Below, piece after piece: positions 50,313 through 61,199 of a stretch of DNA of 64,000 nt. Position 1 is the stretch's first letter. Every line of letters begins with the position of its first letter. The notes beneath the pieces are model-generated. The model searched no databases and had not been told where the DNA came from. It saw nothing but the letters and a program-made list of their open reading frames with translations. The translations under genes and the position numbers were made by a program. The stretch is from SAR86 cluster bacterium SAR86B (GTDB taxonomy: Bacteria; Pseudomonadota; Gammaproteobacteria; Magnimaribacterales; D2472), in contig CAJJCW010000001.1 in NCBI GenBank assembly GCA_905182885.1, positions 1 to 64,000 on the forward strand. The letters run 5' to 3'.

Positions 50313-51051
50313 TTAAATGATCTTCAAAATCTTTTATATGTTCTTTTTTAACTAGGCTGTAATCTAAAACTGACATAGAAATATAGCCATCTCTTACAGC
50401 ATCTGCATCTGTTATAGAATCATCTGGTATTGGGCTTCCTTGTAAACTGTATCTATATTTTTTATTTTTATTGCCAGATTCAACCTCAACTGGCCTAGAC
50501 GGGGTGCCCCTTTTAGATAAGTTAGTTACTTTAATACCCCTACACTCTTCTTCTGATAAATCTGGAAAATTAATATTAATAACTTTTCCAAGGAATGTAT
50601 CTGGAAGCTTGCTAATCTTATTAATAAGTTCAGCGGCTTTATTAACAATAAAATCTGAATTCTTTGTATCGTATGATGCAACCGAAAGAGCTACAGGAGG
50701 ATATTTAAGAGTTCTTCCACCAATAGCCGCTCCAACAGTCCCTGAATATAAAACATCACTTCCTATATTGGCTCCATGGTTAATCCCTGAAACTACAATA
50801 TCAAATTCAAAATCTACGATACTGAGAAGTCCAAGATAAGTACAGTCGGCTGGAGTGCCATCAACTGCATAAATTCTTTCATCCACTTTTCTAACTTCAA
50901 TTTCTTTTAAAAAGGAAATTGCGCAGCTCATACCACTGCAATTATTTTCTGGAGCAACCATCCATACTTCATGCTCTTCGCTGAGTCGTTTATATAAATT
51001 TTTAATATTAGGAGCATCGTAACCATCATCATTTGTGAGTAATATTTTCAT
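50305..51051 (-). CDS. surE: 5'/3'-nucleotidase SurE
   Basis: Metal-dependent nucleotidase acting on nucleoside monophosphates and short polyphosphates. The N-terminal metal site KILLTNDDGYDAPNIKNL (D8 and D9) and VSGINHGANIGSDVLYSGTVGAAIGG are signatures. Length is 248 aa. It overlaps ispDF by 4 bases; truD, often between them, is absent. Confidence 0.96.
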   Translation of the reverse strand: MKILLTNDDGYDAPNIKNLYKRLSEEHEVWMVAPENNCSGMSCAISFLKEIEVRKVDERIYAVDGTPADCTYLGLLSIVDFEFDIVVSGINHGANIGSDVLYSGTVGAAIGGRTLKYPPVALSVASYDTKNSDFIVNKAAELINKISKLPDTFLGKVININFPDLSEEECRGIKVTNLSKRGTPSRPVEVESGNKNKKYRYSLQGSPIPDDSITDADAVRDGYISMSVLDYSLVKKEHIKDFEDHLNE

Positions 51052-52196
51052 AAAATACCTTTTAAGTTTACCGATGATTGAACGGCTATAGCTTGATTTC
51101 TTCCTATAATACCAATCTTTTCTGAGGTTGTGGCTTTTAAACCAATTTTTGATATTGGTATCTCTAAAATCTCAGATAGAGAGGCTAGAATCCTACCTCT
51201 ATGTGGATTAATTTTTGGAGATTCGCAGATAATGGTTGTATCTACATTGTATATCTCAAGCCCAAGCTCATTAATCTTAGTAAGACAAAATTTTATAATC
51301 TCCTGGCTATCCATTCCCTTATTAACCTGGTCTTTATCTGAAAAAAACATACCAATGTCTCCAAGACCAGAAGCTCCTAAAATTGAATCAGCGATAGAGT
51401 GCAATAAAACATCTCCATCTGAATGAGCTTCAATAGAATAATCACATTCAATTATGCATGCTCCGATTAAAATACCATTTCCAGCTTTGTAAGTATGAAG
51501 ATCAAAACCAGTACCTGTTCTTGTTGCAAATTGACTAAGAAGTTCAAGGTCTTCTTTATGAGTAATTTTAATATTCGAAGATCTGCCATCAATTCTTGAG
51601 ATAGTGTAGTTTGCTGATTCCATTGCAAATGATTCATCAGGAGCTATTATATTTTTGCTTAAGAGAGTTTGGATTGACAGTTTTAATTCTGGATATTTAC
51701 AGATTTGGGGTGTTTGAACTAAGTAAAAATTAGCTTTGTCTTCTGAAAGGTCCCTGCTCTCTCCAATCTTTTTTATAGAATCTACAACTGGTATTGAGAA
51801 GATAGAGCAATCTACTTTTGAGCTTATTATTTCATTATAAATATCTACTATGTCTTGCTCATTTATATTTGGCCTTGCTGCGTCATGGGTAATGACAAAA
51901 TCAAACTCAGCTGCTTCCTCATGATTTAGTGCGTTCAGAATAGATTCAGATCTAGAATTACCCCCCTCTACAATCAAAATTTTAGAGCTTCCGTAAAAGC
52001 TTTGATTCTTAATATACTCATCGTTAGAAGAGATCGGAATAATAATTTTAGAAACAAGATTTGAATTTAAAAATGGCTCAACCGAATGCTCGATAACTGA
52101 TTTACCATTTAAAGAGGTATATTGTTTTGGTAGAGAGGGATCAAACCTTTCACCTATTCCTGCAGCGGGGATTACCGCTAGTAACTTATTAGTCAT
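51048..52196 (-). CDS. ispDF: Bifunctional IspD/IspF protein
   Basis: Fusion of two MEP pathway enzymes. Residues 1 to about 222 form IspD, the CDP-methylerythritol synthase (AVIPAAGIGERFDPSLPKQY, FVITHDAARPN). Residues 226-382 form IspF, the MEcPP synthase (RTGTGFDLHTYKAGNGILIG with D232 and H234, EAHSDGDVLLHSIADSILG, and ATTSEKIGIIGRNQAIAVQ). In most gammaproteobacteria these are two adjacent genes; the fusion is commoner in alpha- and epsilonproteobacteria. The intermediate enzyme IspE is not in this window. It overlaps ftsB and surE. Confidence 0.97.
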   Translation of the reverse strand: MTNKLLAVIPAAGIGERFDPSLPKQYTSLNGKSVIEHSVEPFLNSNLVSKIIIPISSNDEYIKNQSFYGSSKILIVEGGNSRSESILNALNHEEAAEFDFVITHDAARPNINEQDIVDIYNEIISSKVDCSIFSIPVVDSIKKIGESRDLSEDKANFYLVQTPQICKYPELKLSIQTLLSKNIIAPDESFAMESANYTISRIDGRSSNIKITHKEDLELLSQFATRTGTGFDLHTYKAGNGILIGACIIECDYSIEAHSDGDVLLHSIADSILGASGLGDIGMFFSDKDQVNKGMDSQEIIKFCLTKINELGLEIYNVDTTIICESPKINPHRGRILASLSEILEIPISKIGLKATTSEKIGIIGRNQAIAVQSSVNLKGIL

Positions 52197-52494
52197 CTAG
52201 TTTGTCTAGTTCCTTTTCTTTAAAAGAGATAAATTCTTCATTGGGATAGGTTAAATTTAATTTCTCTCTAGCAAAATTTTCAACATGTTCAGTAGAATTT
52301 TGTGCATTTTCAATCTCGAACTCTAGAATATCATTTTGATCTTTTAAGGAGTTATTTTTTTTAACTTGGAGATTATTTTCATTTAATAGTAATGATTTTT
52401 TAGAGTAACTATTTTCACCAAAAAGAATACTGTTAAGCAGAATTATAAGAACTAATAGCAAGAATGAGGCTAGTAAATAGAATAGTCTATTCAT
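52189..52494 (-). CDS. ftsB: Cell division protein FtsB
   Basis: Bitopic divisome protein that forms a complex with FtsL and FtsQ. It has an N-terminal membrane helix ([22 protein letters not shown]), a coiled coil ([22 protein letters not shown]) and the short conserved tail [19 protein letters not shown]. Length is 101 aa. It overlaps eno by 8 bases and ispDF by 8, the usual eno-ftsB-ispD order. Confidence 0.92.
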   Translation of the reverse strand: MNRLFYLLASFLLLVLIILLNSILFGENSYSKKSLLLNENNLQVKKNNSLKDQNDILEFEIENAQNSTEHVENFAREKLNLTYPNEEFISFKEKELDKLDD

Positions 52495-53767
52495 TAAATA
52501 AACTTAAGCTTGAAAACTCCTCTTCTATCCAAAGCAACCTATTGTATTTAGCGACTCTATCGGACCGGCAAGGAGCTCCAGTTTTAATTTGTCCAGCTCC
52601 AAGACCCACAGCTAAGTCTGCTATTGTGGTATCTTCAGTTTCTCCAGATCTGTGAGAGATAATAGATTTATAGTTATTTAAATTAGCTAAATGAATAGTT
52701 TCAATAGTTTCAGTAATGGAGCCTATCTGATTAAATTTAATTAATATTGAATTTGCTAAACCATTATCTATACCTTCTTTAAATATCTTTTTATTAGTTA
52801 CAAAAAGATCGTCGCCAACCAATTGGCATTTAGACCCAATTTTGTTAGTTAAGGTCTTCCATCCATCATAGTCGTGCTCATCCATTCCATCTTCAATTGA
52901 AATAATTGGATATTTATCTACCAAGCTCTCCAAATAGGAAGCAAATGAGTCTGAATCTAGAGATCTTCCCTCTCCCAGTAAATTATAATTAGTCCCATCA
53001 AAAAACTCACTTGCAGCGCAATCTAATGCCAGAAATACATCCTTACCAGGCTCTAAGTTAGATACCTCTATAGATTGAAGGATCAACTGAATAGCCTCTT
53101 CATTGGACTGAAGGTTAGGTGCAAAACCTCCCTCGTCTCCAACAGAAGTAGAGAGATTGTTATCTTTTAAAATGCTCTTAAGGTTCCAGTAAATTTCTGA
53201 TGACCATCTCATAGCTTCCTTAAAAGTGCTTGCACCTTTAGGAATAATCATAAACTCTTGAATATCTATATTATTATCTGCGTGCTCTCCACCATTTAAA
53301 ATATTAAGCATCGGCATGGGCAGGTTGGGTGAAGTAACATCTCCTGTAATATCTCTATAGATATCAGAAAAATGACTATGTAATGGTATATTTTTATCTT
53401 TAGCGGCAGCGTGAGAGACCGCTAGAGAGACAGCAAGAAGTGCATTTGCACCTAAGTTAGATTTATCATCAGTTCCGTCAAGCTCAATTAATTTTTGATC
53501 GATTAGTTTTTGATTTCTAGGGTCAAGTCCTATTAATACGGGGCAAATAATATTGTTAATATTATCTACGGCCTTTTCAACTCCCTTTCCCATGTACAAG
53601 CTATCCCCATCTCTTAACTCTAAAGCTTCCTTTGTTCCTGTTGATGCGCCACTTGGTACCATAGCCATAGCATTAGCACCCGAATCAAGAGCAATATTGC
53701 ATGAGACTGTGGGAAGACCTCTTGAATCGAGTACTTGTATAGCTTTTATTGATTGAATTGATGTCAT
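52487..53767 (-). CDS. eno: Enolase
   Basis: Glycolytic enzyme converting 2-phosphoglycerate to phosphoenolpyruvate. The 426-aa protein begins [22 protein letters not shown] and contains [27 protein letters not shown], the Mg ligand region [14 protein letters not shown], and the substrate loop [30 protein letters not shown]. Between kdsA and ftsB. Confidence 0.97.
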   Translation of the reverse strand: MTSIQSIKAIQVLDSRGLPTVSCNIALDSGANAMAMVPSGASTGTKEALELRDGDSLYMGKGVEKAVDNINNIICPVLIGLDPRNQKLIDQKLIELDGTDDKSNLGANALLAVSLAVSHAAAKDKNIPLHSHFSDIYRDITGDVTSPNLPMPMLNILNGGEHADNNIDIQEFMIIPKGASTFKEAMRWSSEIYWNLKSILKDNNLSTSVGDEGGFAPNLQSNEEAIQLILQSIEVSNLEPGKDVFLALDCAASEFFDGTNYNLLGEGRSLDSDSFASYLESLVDKYPIISIEDGMDEHDYDGWKTLTNKIGSKCQLVGDDLFVTNKKIFKEGIDNGLANSILIKFNQIGSITETIETIHLANLNNYKSIISHRSGETEDTTIADLAVGLGAGQIKTGAPCRSDRVAKYNRLLWIEEEFSSLSLFNE

Positions 53768-53772
53768 TGATA

Positions 53773-54612
53773 CTAAGAAATATCTAGGTTATCTTGTTCC
53801 TTTATAAACATATCAAGATCTTTAACTTGTTTAAGAAAAGGTTCCAGCATATCCAATCTTAAAGCACATGGACCATCGCACTTTGCATTATCAGGATCAG
53901 GATGAGCTTCTAGAAATAATCCAGCTATCCCTTGAGAAATTCCAGCTTTTGCTAAACTTAAAAGGTATTCCCGTCTTCCTCCAGCAGCATTGCCAAGACC
54001 TCCAGGAAGTTGCAGTGAATGTGTTACATCAAATATCACAGGTTTATTTAGATTCTTGAGTATTTGGAAGTTTAAGGTGTCTACTATTAGATTATTGTAT
54101 CCAAAAGAATTTCCCCTCTCACATAAAGTTATCTTGCTATTACCGGCAGATTCACATTTTTGAATAATATTCTTCATTTCTGGAGCGGACAGAAACTGTG
54201 GTTTTTTAAACTGAAGAATTGATTTAGTACTAGCTGCAGCTGCAACTAGATCAGTTTGGCGAGCTAAAAAAGCTGGAATTTGAACAATATCACATACTTC
54301 GCTTACAGGCATTGCCTGATCTGGTTCATGGATATCTGTAATGGTAGCAACATCAAATGTATCAGAGACCTCTTGAAGAATTCTTAATCCCTCTTCTATT
54401 CCAGGACCTCTGAATGAGTTAATAGAGCTTCTGTTGGCCTTATCAAAAGAACCTTTAAAAATATAATTGATATCTAGTTTTACAGAAATTTCTTTAAACT
54501 TTTCTGCAACTTGCATAGCAAGATCTCTGGATTCTAGAACATTCACTCCGCCCATCAAGGTCATTGGCTCATTGTTTCCAATCGTAAAGTTTTTTAGTTC
54601 AAGATCATTCAT
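53773..54612 (-). CDS. kdsA: 3-deoxy-8-phosphooctulonate (KDO-8-P) synthase
   Basis: Condenses arabinose-5-phosphate with PEP to make KDO-8-phosphate for lipopolysaccharide, showing that the cell makes an LPS inner core. The 279-aa protein contains [50 protein letters not shown] and [15 protein letters not shown]. The [15 protein letters not shown] end segment is standard. Its gap to pyrG is 2 bases and to eno is 5. Confidence 0.97.
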   Translation of the reverse strand: MNDLELKNFTIGNNEPMTLMGGVNVLESRDLAMQVAEKFKEISVKLDINYIFKGSFDKANRSSINSFRGPGIEEGLRILQEVSDTFDVATITDIHEPDQAMPVSEVCDIVQIPAFLARQTDLVAAAASTKSILQFKKPQFLSAPEMKNIIQKCESAGNSKITLCERGNSFGYNNLIVDTLNFQILKNLNKPVIFDVTHSLQLPGGLGNAAGGRREYLLSLAKAGISQGIAGLFLEAHPDPDNAKCDGPCALRLDMLEPFLKQVKDLDMFIKEQDNLDIS

Positions 54613-54614
54613 AA

Positions 54615-56243
<1,629 letters not shown>

Positions 56244-56323
56244 TTAATTGAATCATGATGGGATAACAGAATAACAGAATAAGATTAATAGTAAAATAAT
56301 AATTTATAAATGAATAAGGAATA

Positions 56324-57382
56324 CTAGAGAGCTTTATAAGTTCTCTTCACTCTTGATTTAATTCTGATCATTAGGTCATAAGAAATAAGCTTATTAAAAC
56401 TTGTTAAGTTGTTTATTGAAGATTCTGGAGAAAAGAATTCACACCAATCACCAATTTTACAATCTTTAACGTTTGTAATATCAATGGTAGTGACATCCAT
56501 GCTTACTTTCCCAAAAATTAATACATCTTCATTATTTATTTTTAGTTTTGTGCCATCTTTTAAAGAATGTGGAAGTCCGTCTGCATAACCCATATAGACA
56601 GTGGCAATCTTCATATCTGATTCTGCAACTGCCCTTCCATCATAACCAACTCTTTCACCTTTTTTTATAGTTCTTATATTTACTATAGGGGATCTGAGAG
56701 TCATTGCGGTTTGCATCTCCTCATTGCCAATATAGCCCCCAAAAATTCCTATTCCAACCCTAACCCAGTCAAATGAATATTCAGGAAAATTTATAACACA
56801 ACCAGTATTTGCGATGCTTTTGGATACATTTGAACTTAATCTTTTAGATAGGTCTTCAAAAGATTTAAACTGCTCATTATTTGAAGGACTATTCTTATCA
56901 TTTGATGCAGAAAGGTGGGACATTAGGGTAAAATTTTTATCTGATAGATGATTGTTATAAATATCCAAAAAATCGTTAATTTCAAAGCCAAGCCTGTTCA
57001 TTCCTGTATTGATTTTAAACCAGAGATTTTCATAAAAGTTATTTTCTCTGATTATGTTAAATTGATGTTGGTTATGAACAACCAAATCTAGAGAGTACTT
57101 AACTGACTCAATAAAATCATCCTGAGAGTAAACTCCCTGCATTAACAAAATCTTTTTTTTTGAAATTTTTCTTAACTCTATTGCTTCCTCAAGCCTAACA
57201 ACACCATAACCATCGACGATATCATCAATATCTTTAACTATATTTGGGAGAATATGACCATATGCATCGGACTTGATAATTGCCATGAACTTAGATGATT
57301 TGACTATCTTGGATTTAAGATAGATTATATTTTTTCTAACAATTAAGGGGTCAATTAAGAGTTCTGTCTTTAAGCTTGTCAC
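56324..57382 (-). CDS. alr: Alanine racemase (GTG start)
   Basis: PLP enzyme making D-alanine for peptidoglycan. K38 in FMAIIKSDAYGHILPNI binds PLP and the catalytic tyrosine lies in KKGERVGYDGRAVAESD. Length is 352 aa. The start is a GTG (57382) immediately after the dnaB stop, without space for a separate promoter. The dnaB-alr pairing is common in gammaproteobacteria. Confidence 0.96.
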   Translation of the reverse strand: MTSLKTELLIDPLIVRKNIIYLKSKIVKSSKFMAIIKSDAYGHILPNIVKDIDDIVDGYGVVRLEEAIELRKISKKKILLMQGVYSQDDFIESVKYSLDLVVHNQHQFNIIRENNFYENLWFKINTGMNRLGFEINDFLDIYNNHLSDKNFTLMSHLSASNDKNSPSNNEQFKSFEDLSKRLSSNVSKSIANTGCVINFPEYSFDWVRVGIGIFGGYIGNEEMQTAMTLRSPIVNIRTIKKGERVGYDGRAVAESDMKIATVYMGYADGLPHSLKDGTKLKINNEDVLIFGKVSMDVTTIDITNVKDCKIGDWCEFFSPESSINNLTSFNKLISYDLMIRIKSRVKRTYKAL

Positions 57383-58765
57383 TTAAAATTTATCTGAGTA
57401 TCCATCTGGAACATAGCCATCGTTAGCGAAATTTTCGAAACGTGTGAATTCTTTTAAGAATGTTAGATTAACTGTTCCTATTGGCCCGTTTCTTTGCTTA
57501 CCTATTATTATCTCTGCTTTATTTCCTTGGTCTGTGTCCTCGTTATAGACAGCATCTCTATAAATGAAGAGAATCACATCAGCATCCTGCTCAATTGCAC
57601 CAGAGTCTCTTAGATCGGCCATGATAGGTCTTCTATTAGGTCTCTGCTCTACAGCCCTGTTTAACTGAGATAATGCAATGACGGGAACATTAAGCTCTTT
57701 AGCTAATGATTTTAAAGACCGCGATATCTCAGAAATCTGATTAACTCTATTTTCAGCCGAGGTAGGTAGCTGCATTAGCTGAAGGTAGTCAACAACTATC
57801 ATAGACAAGCCACCCTCTTCTTGTCTGGCAAGTCTCCTGGCTTTTGCTCTAAGTTCCATTGGTGAAAGCATGGAGCTATCATCAATCCATAAAGGCAGGT
57901 CTTTTAATCTTCCAGCCTCTTGAAGCAATAATTTAAGCTCGCCATCATTTAATTGACCTGATCTAACCTTTTGCTGATCTAGCTTGCACATTCCCGAAAG
58001 CATTCTTGTAGTAAGAGATTCCCCAGGCATCTCTAAACTAAATATGAGAACAGCTCCTTTCCTTTCTCTATCGAGCAAAACATTCTCTGCCATGTTCATT
58101 GCAAAAGCTGTTTTACCCATACTAGGTCTTCCCGCAACTATAATAAGGTCTCCATCTTGGATGCCTAATAACTCTTTATCTAGGTCTTTAAAACCAGTGG
58201 AGGATCCTATTAAACCTCCTTTTTTTTCTGATAATTCATGTAACTTATCCATAGTACTTGGGATAAGGGTTTTCATTGATTTGAGAGTATCGTTATCTTG
58301 GCTGGCTTCATCATTCAAAGCAAAGATCATGCTTTCAGCTCTATCTAATAGAGCAAGACCGTCCTGCCCTTGGGGACTTTTAATAAGCTCTGAAATATCA
58401 GTATTAGTCTTTATTAACCTTCGAGTAATCGACCTTTGTCTTATTATTTCAGCATAAGCTTCGAGGTTTGCCGCTGATGGTGTGGAGGTGGCAAGTTCTA
58501 TTAAATAATTTTTTCCGCCAACCTTATTTAAAGAATTTTTATTATCTAATTTTTCAGAAACAGTAATAGGATCAAGAGGTTTATTTTCCTCTACAAGCTC
58601 CGACATAGATTCAAAGATAATTTGATGGTCTCTGCCTTCAAAATCACTGTCTTTGATTACTTGAATTACTGTATCAAACCTTTGAGTCTCAAGCATAAGA
58701 CCGCCCAAGACGGCTCTTTCAGCCTCTCTGGATTGTTCGTTTTGGTTTATTAATAAGTCAGACAT
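57383..58765 (-). CDS. dnaB: Replicative DNA helicase DnaB
   Basis: Hexameric helicase of the replication fork. The N-terminal domain has SREAERAVLGGLMLETQRFDTV. The RecA-like motor contains Walker A GRPSMGKTAFAMNMAE and Walker B SMIVVDYLQLMQ, followed by SRSLKSLAKELNVPVIALSQLNRAVEQRPNRRP in part. Length is 460 aa. No intein is present. It lies downstream of rplI in the rpsF-rpsR-rplI-dnaB-alr run. Confidence 0.97.
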   Translation of the reverse strand: MSDLLINQNEQSREAERAVLGGLMLETQRFDTVIQVIKDSDFEGRDHQIIFESMSELVEENKPLDPITVSEKLDNKNSLNKVGGKNYLIELATSTPSAANLEAYAEIIRQRSITRRLIKTNTDISELIKSPQGQDGLALLDRAESMIFALNDEASQDNDTLKSMKTLIPSTMDKLHELSEKKGGLIGSSTGFKDLDKELLGIQDGDLIIVAGRPSMGKTAFAMNMAENVLLDRERKGAVLIFSLEMPGESLTTRMLSGMCKLDQQKVRSGQLNDGELKLLLQEAGRLKDLPLWIDDSSMLSPMELRAKARRLARQEEGGLSMIVVDYLQLMQLPTSAENRVNQISEISRSLKSLAKELNVPVIALSQLNRAVEQRPNRRPIMADLRDSGAIEQDADVILFIYRDAVYNEDTDQGNKAEIIIGKQRNGPIGTVNLTFLKEFTRFENFANDGYVPDGYSDKF

Positions 58766-58803
58766 TGGAATATGATTTTTACATCATATTTTAAAATATA
58801 CAA

Positions 58804-59250
58804 CTACTCTGCTAATACTTTTACAGTTACTTGAGCTGAGACTTCTGGATGAACGCTAATTACAATCACATGATCGCCAACTTCTTTAATTGGCCCATCT
58901 GGTAATTGAACTTCGCTTTTATCAATATCAACATTAATAGCAATAAATGCGTCAGCTATCTCTCTAGTTCCAACTGAACCGTATAGAGCTCCTTCTTCGG
59001 TAACTGGGACAGATATTTCGCAAATAGATCCTTCGATTGAGTCCGCTCTTCCCTGAGATCTTGTTAGCTGATCAGCTGATGCCGCAGCAAGCTCACCTTT
59101 TTTTGCTTCAACTTCTGCAACATTCTTGTCACTTGCAAAGGCTGCTTTCTTTTGAGGAATAAGGAAGTTTCTAGCATAACCAGAATTAACCTGAACTACG
59201 TCTCCAATCTCACCAAGTCTTTGTATTTTGTCTAAAAGTATAATTTTCAT
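58804..59250 (-). CDS. rplI: 50S ribosomal protein L9
   Basis: L9 binds 23S rRNA at the base of the L1 stalk through its N-terminal domain. The sequence begins KIILLDKIQRLGEIGDVVQVNSGYARNFLIPQKKA, the family signature. Central helix and C-terminal domain follow, 148 aa. It starts 4 bases after rpsR. Confidence 0.97.
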   Translation of the reverse strand: MKIILLDKIQRLGEIGDVVQVNSGYARNFLIPQKKAAFASDKNVAEVEAKKGELAAASADQLTRSQGRADSIEGSICEISVPVTEEGALYGSVGTREIADAFIAINVDIDKSEVQLPDGPIKEVGDHVIVISVHPEVSAQVTVKVLAE

Positions 59251-59254
59251 AATC

Positions 59255-59449
59255 TTATTTGTGCATATCCGTATATGGTAAAAGAGCTAAAAATCTAGCA
59301 ATTTTAATTGATTTAGTAACTTTTCTTTGATTTGAAGCTGATATACCAGTAACTCTAGCAGGAATAATCTTCCCTGTTTCAGTTATGAATTGCTTCAATA
59401 TATCTGTATCTTTGTGATCAAACTTTTTTGGTAGGTCGTACTTGCTCAT
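59255..59449 (-). CDS. rpsR: 30S ribosomal protein S18
   Basis: S18 pairs with S6 on the 30S platform. From the ATG at 59449 it is 64 aa ([34 protein letters not shown], then [14 protein letters not shown]). An in-frame start at 59476 would extend into rpsF, so the ATG one base after the rpsF stop is preferred. The basic N-terminal tail found in E. coli S18 (RRRKFCRF) is missing, shortening it by about 10 residues. Confidence 0.93.
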   Translation of the reverse strand: MSKYDLPKKFDHKDTDILKQFITETGKIIPARVTGISASNQRKVTKSIKIARFLALLPYTDMHK

Positions 59450-59450
59450 A

Positions 59451-59891
59451 TTATTCTGTTCCCTCTTTAGCATCATCAGATTTATCTTCTTTTAGTTCTT
59501 TTTTTGGAGCTTCTATTTTCACTTCTTTTTTAGAAACATCGTTTTCTGATGAAATTTCAGGCTTCTTATTTCTAGACTCTATGAGAAGACTTGAATCTTC
59601 AGCTACATGCTCTTTTACAACTAAAAATAAATGTCTAATGATTGATTCATTATATTTAATTTTTGTTTCTATCTCTAATAACTTAGAAGGGTCGCCTTCT
59701 AGATTAAATAAAATATAGTGACCTTTGTTGTGGTTTGTTATTGAATAGGCTAACTGTCTTCTACCAACATCCTCTGTTTTTATAATTTTGAATGAATTAT
59801 CTGATAATAATTTTTCAAAATCTTTTTTGAACTCGTCTACCTTAGAAGAAAGGTTAGGGTTTAGGATGATAACTGCTTCGTATTTATTCAT
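59451..59891 (-). CDS. rpsF: 30S ribosomal protein S6
   Basis: S6 binds S18 and 16S rRNA. The core ([67 protein letters not shown]) is followed by an acidic, Lys/Glu-rich tail, giving 146 aa. An AAGG ribosome binding site precedes the ATG. The 81-base leader after ftsA has small AT-rich hairpins (for example TTGGTT/AACCAA) that could be an autoregulatory site, but I cannot match the known S6:S18 motif. Confidence 0.94.
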   Translation of the reverse strand: MNKYEAVIILNPNLSSKVDEFKKDFEKLLSDNSFKIIKTEDVGRRQLAYSITNHNKGHYILFNLEGDPSKLLEIETKIKYNESIIRHLFLVVKEHVAEDSSLLIESRNKKPEISSENDVSKKEVKIEAPKKELKEDKSDDAKEGTE

Positions 59892-59972
59892 TTTTTACCT
59901 TATGGTTAAAGATTTTTACCTTTATTGGTTAAAACCAAGGAAGACGCATTCTAATGTAATTGATTTTTAGAA

Positions 59973-61199
59973 TCAATACTCGCTTTTAACTATTTTTAAA
60001 AGCTTTGTAAACCAGCTTTGTCCCTGCTCTGCTATTAAGTCTTGATTTGTCTGTTTAAACCCATGATCAACAAGCCCTATTGATGTGGCATAGATTGGAT
60101 TTTGTAAAATACTTTCCATACCAGTAAATTTATTGGGGATGCCCAGTCTGACTGAGGTTTGAAAAATAGACTCAGCAAGTTCAACGACACCTTCCATTTT
60201 AGAAGTGCCTCCAGTGAATACAATGCCGGCAGAAATTTTATCTTCGAACCCATTTCTGCTTATTTCAGCCCTTACCAATTCAAACAATTCTGTATATCGA
60301 GGTTGAACAATATCTGCTAGTGAGGTTCTTGATAGCTCGCGCGGCGGCCTACCTCCAACACCAGGAACTTCAATACTTTCATCTTCTTTAGTAAACTCTG
60401 CAACTGCGCAACCATGTTTTTGTTTTATATCCTCAGCCTGAGGAGTTGGAGTTCTTAATGCTTGGGCAATATCACTTGTAACTTGATCTCCAGCTATTGG
60501 AATAACGCCTGTGAAAACAATGGATCCAGAATTAAAGATAGCTATGTCTGTAGTGCCTCCTCCTATATCAACCAAGCAAACACCCAACTCTTTCTCATCT
60601 TCAGATAAGATAGAATGTGAACTAGCTAGCTGCTCTAATACAAAACCATCAACTCCTAGACCACAATTTTTAATACATTTTTCTATATTTTTTAAAGCGC
60701 TGTTTGCACAGGTGACAAGATGAACCTTGGCCTCAAGTCTTACCCCTGACATTCCAAGAGGATCCAGACTTACCTCTTGGTTATCAATAATATATTCCTG
60801 AGGAAGAACATGGAGAACATTTTGATCTGAAGGTATAGATACAGCTTGTGCAGAATCTATGACCCTATCAATATCGTACGAGGTTACTTCTTTGTCCTTA
60901 ATGCCCACTGCACCATGTGAATTTAAACTCTTTATGTGATTGCCTGCAATTCCAACATAAACTGATTTAATCTTATCCTCGATCATAGACTGCGCTTGCT
61001 CAACCGCTTTATTAATTGCATCTGTTGTAGCATCAATATTAACAACGACTCCTTTTTTTAAACCGCTAGAAGGGTAAGAGCCCAGTGCAATGATTTCTAA
61101 TTTATTTGATTCATTGTATTTTCCTACAATACAAACGACCTTGGATGTGCCAATATCCAGTCCAACAATCATATTAGAATTTTTTGTGTTATTTGCCAT
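59973..61199 (-). CDS. ftsA: Cell division protein FtsA
   Basis: Actin-like protein that tethers FtsZ to the membrane and recruits the divisome. ATPase-fold motifs are MIVGLDIGTSKVVCIVGKY, LCLVDIGGGTTDIAIFNSG and GIVFTGGTSKMEGV. The amphipathic membrane-targeting tail is QSWFTKLLKIVKSEY. I place the start at the ATG at 61199 (MANNTKNSN); a TTG at 61211 is the alternative. It overlaps ftsQ and is followed, unusually, by rpsF and not ftsZ. Confidence 0.95.
   Translation of the reverse strand: MANNTKNSNMIVGLDIGTSKVVCIVGKYNESNKLEIIALGSYPSSGLKKGVVVNIDATTDAINKAVEQAQSMIEDKIKSVYVGIAGNHIKSLNSHGAVGIKDKEVTSYDIDRVIDSAQAVSIPSDQNVLHVLPQEYIIDNQEVSLDPLGMSGVRLEAKVHLVTCANSALKNIEKCIKNCGLGVDGFVLEQLASSHSILSEDEKELGVCLVDIGGGTTDIAIFNSGSIVFTGVIPIAGDQVTSDIAQALRTPTPQAEDIKQKHGCAVAEFTKEDESIEVPGVGGRPPRELSRTSLADIVQPRYTELFELVRAEISRNGFEDKISAGIVFTGGTSKMEGVVELAESIFQTSVRLGIPNKFTGMESILQNPIYATSIGLVDHGFKQTNQDLIAEQGQSWFTKLLKIVKSEY

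Noticed and set aside
56244-56323. Tandem AATAACAG copies upstream of pyrG
   Set aside because: Only two short copies; no known motif and no arrangement suggesting a regulatory site.
58770-58789. AT-rich inverted repeat (ATATGAT/ATCATAT) between rplI and dnaB
   Set aside because: Only seven A/T-rich pairs, no T tract after it, and the genes are in a run that is usually cotranscribed; not a convincing terminator.
59450-59476. Longer rpsR start at 59476
   Set aside because: It lies inside rpsF and adds residues not like S18; the ATG one base after the rpsF stop fits better.
59960-59976. Short hairpin TTGATT/AATCAA overlapping the ftsA stop
   Set aside because: Six base pairs without a T tract; too weak to call a terminator or a leader element.
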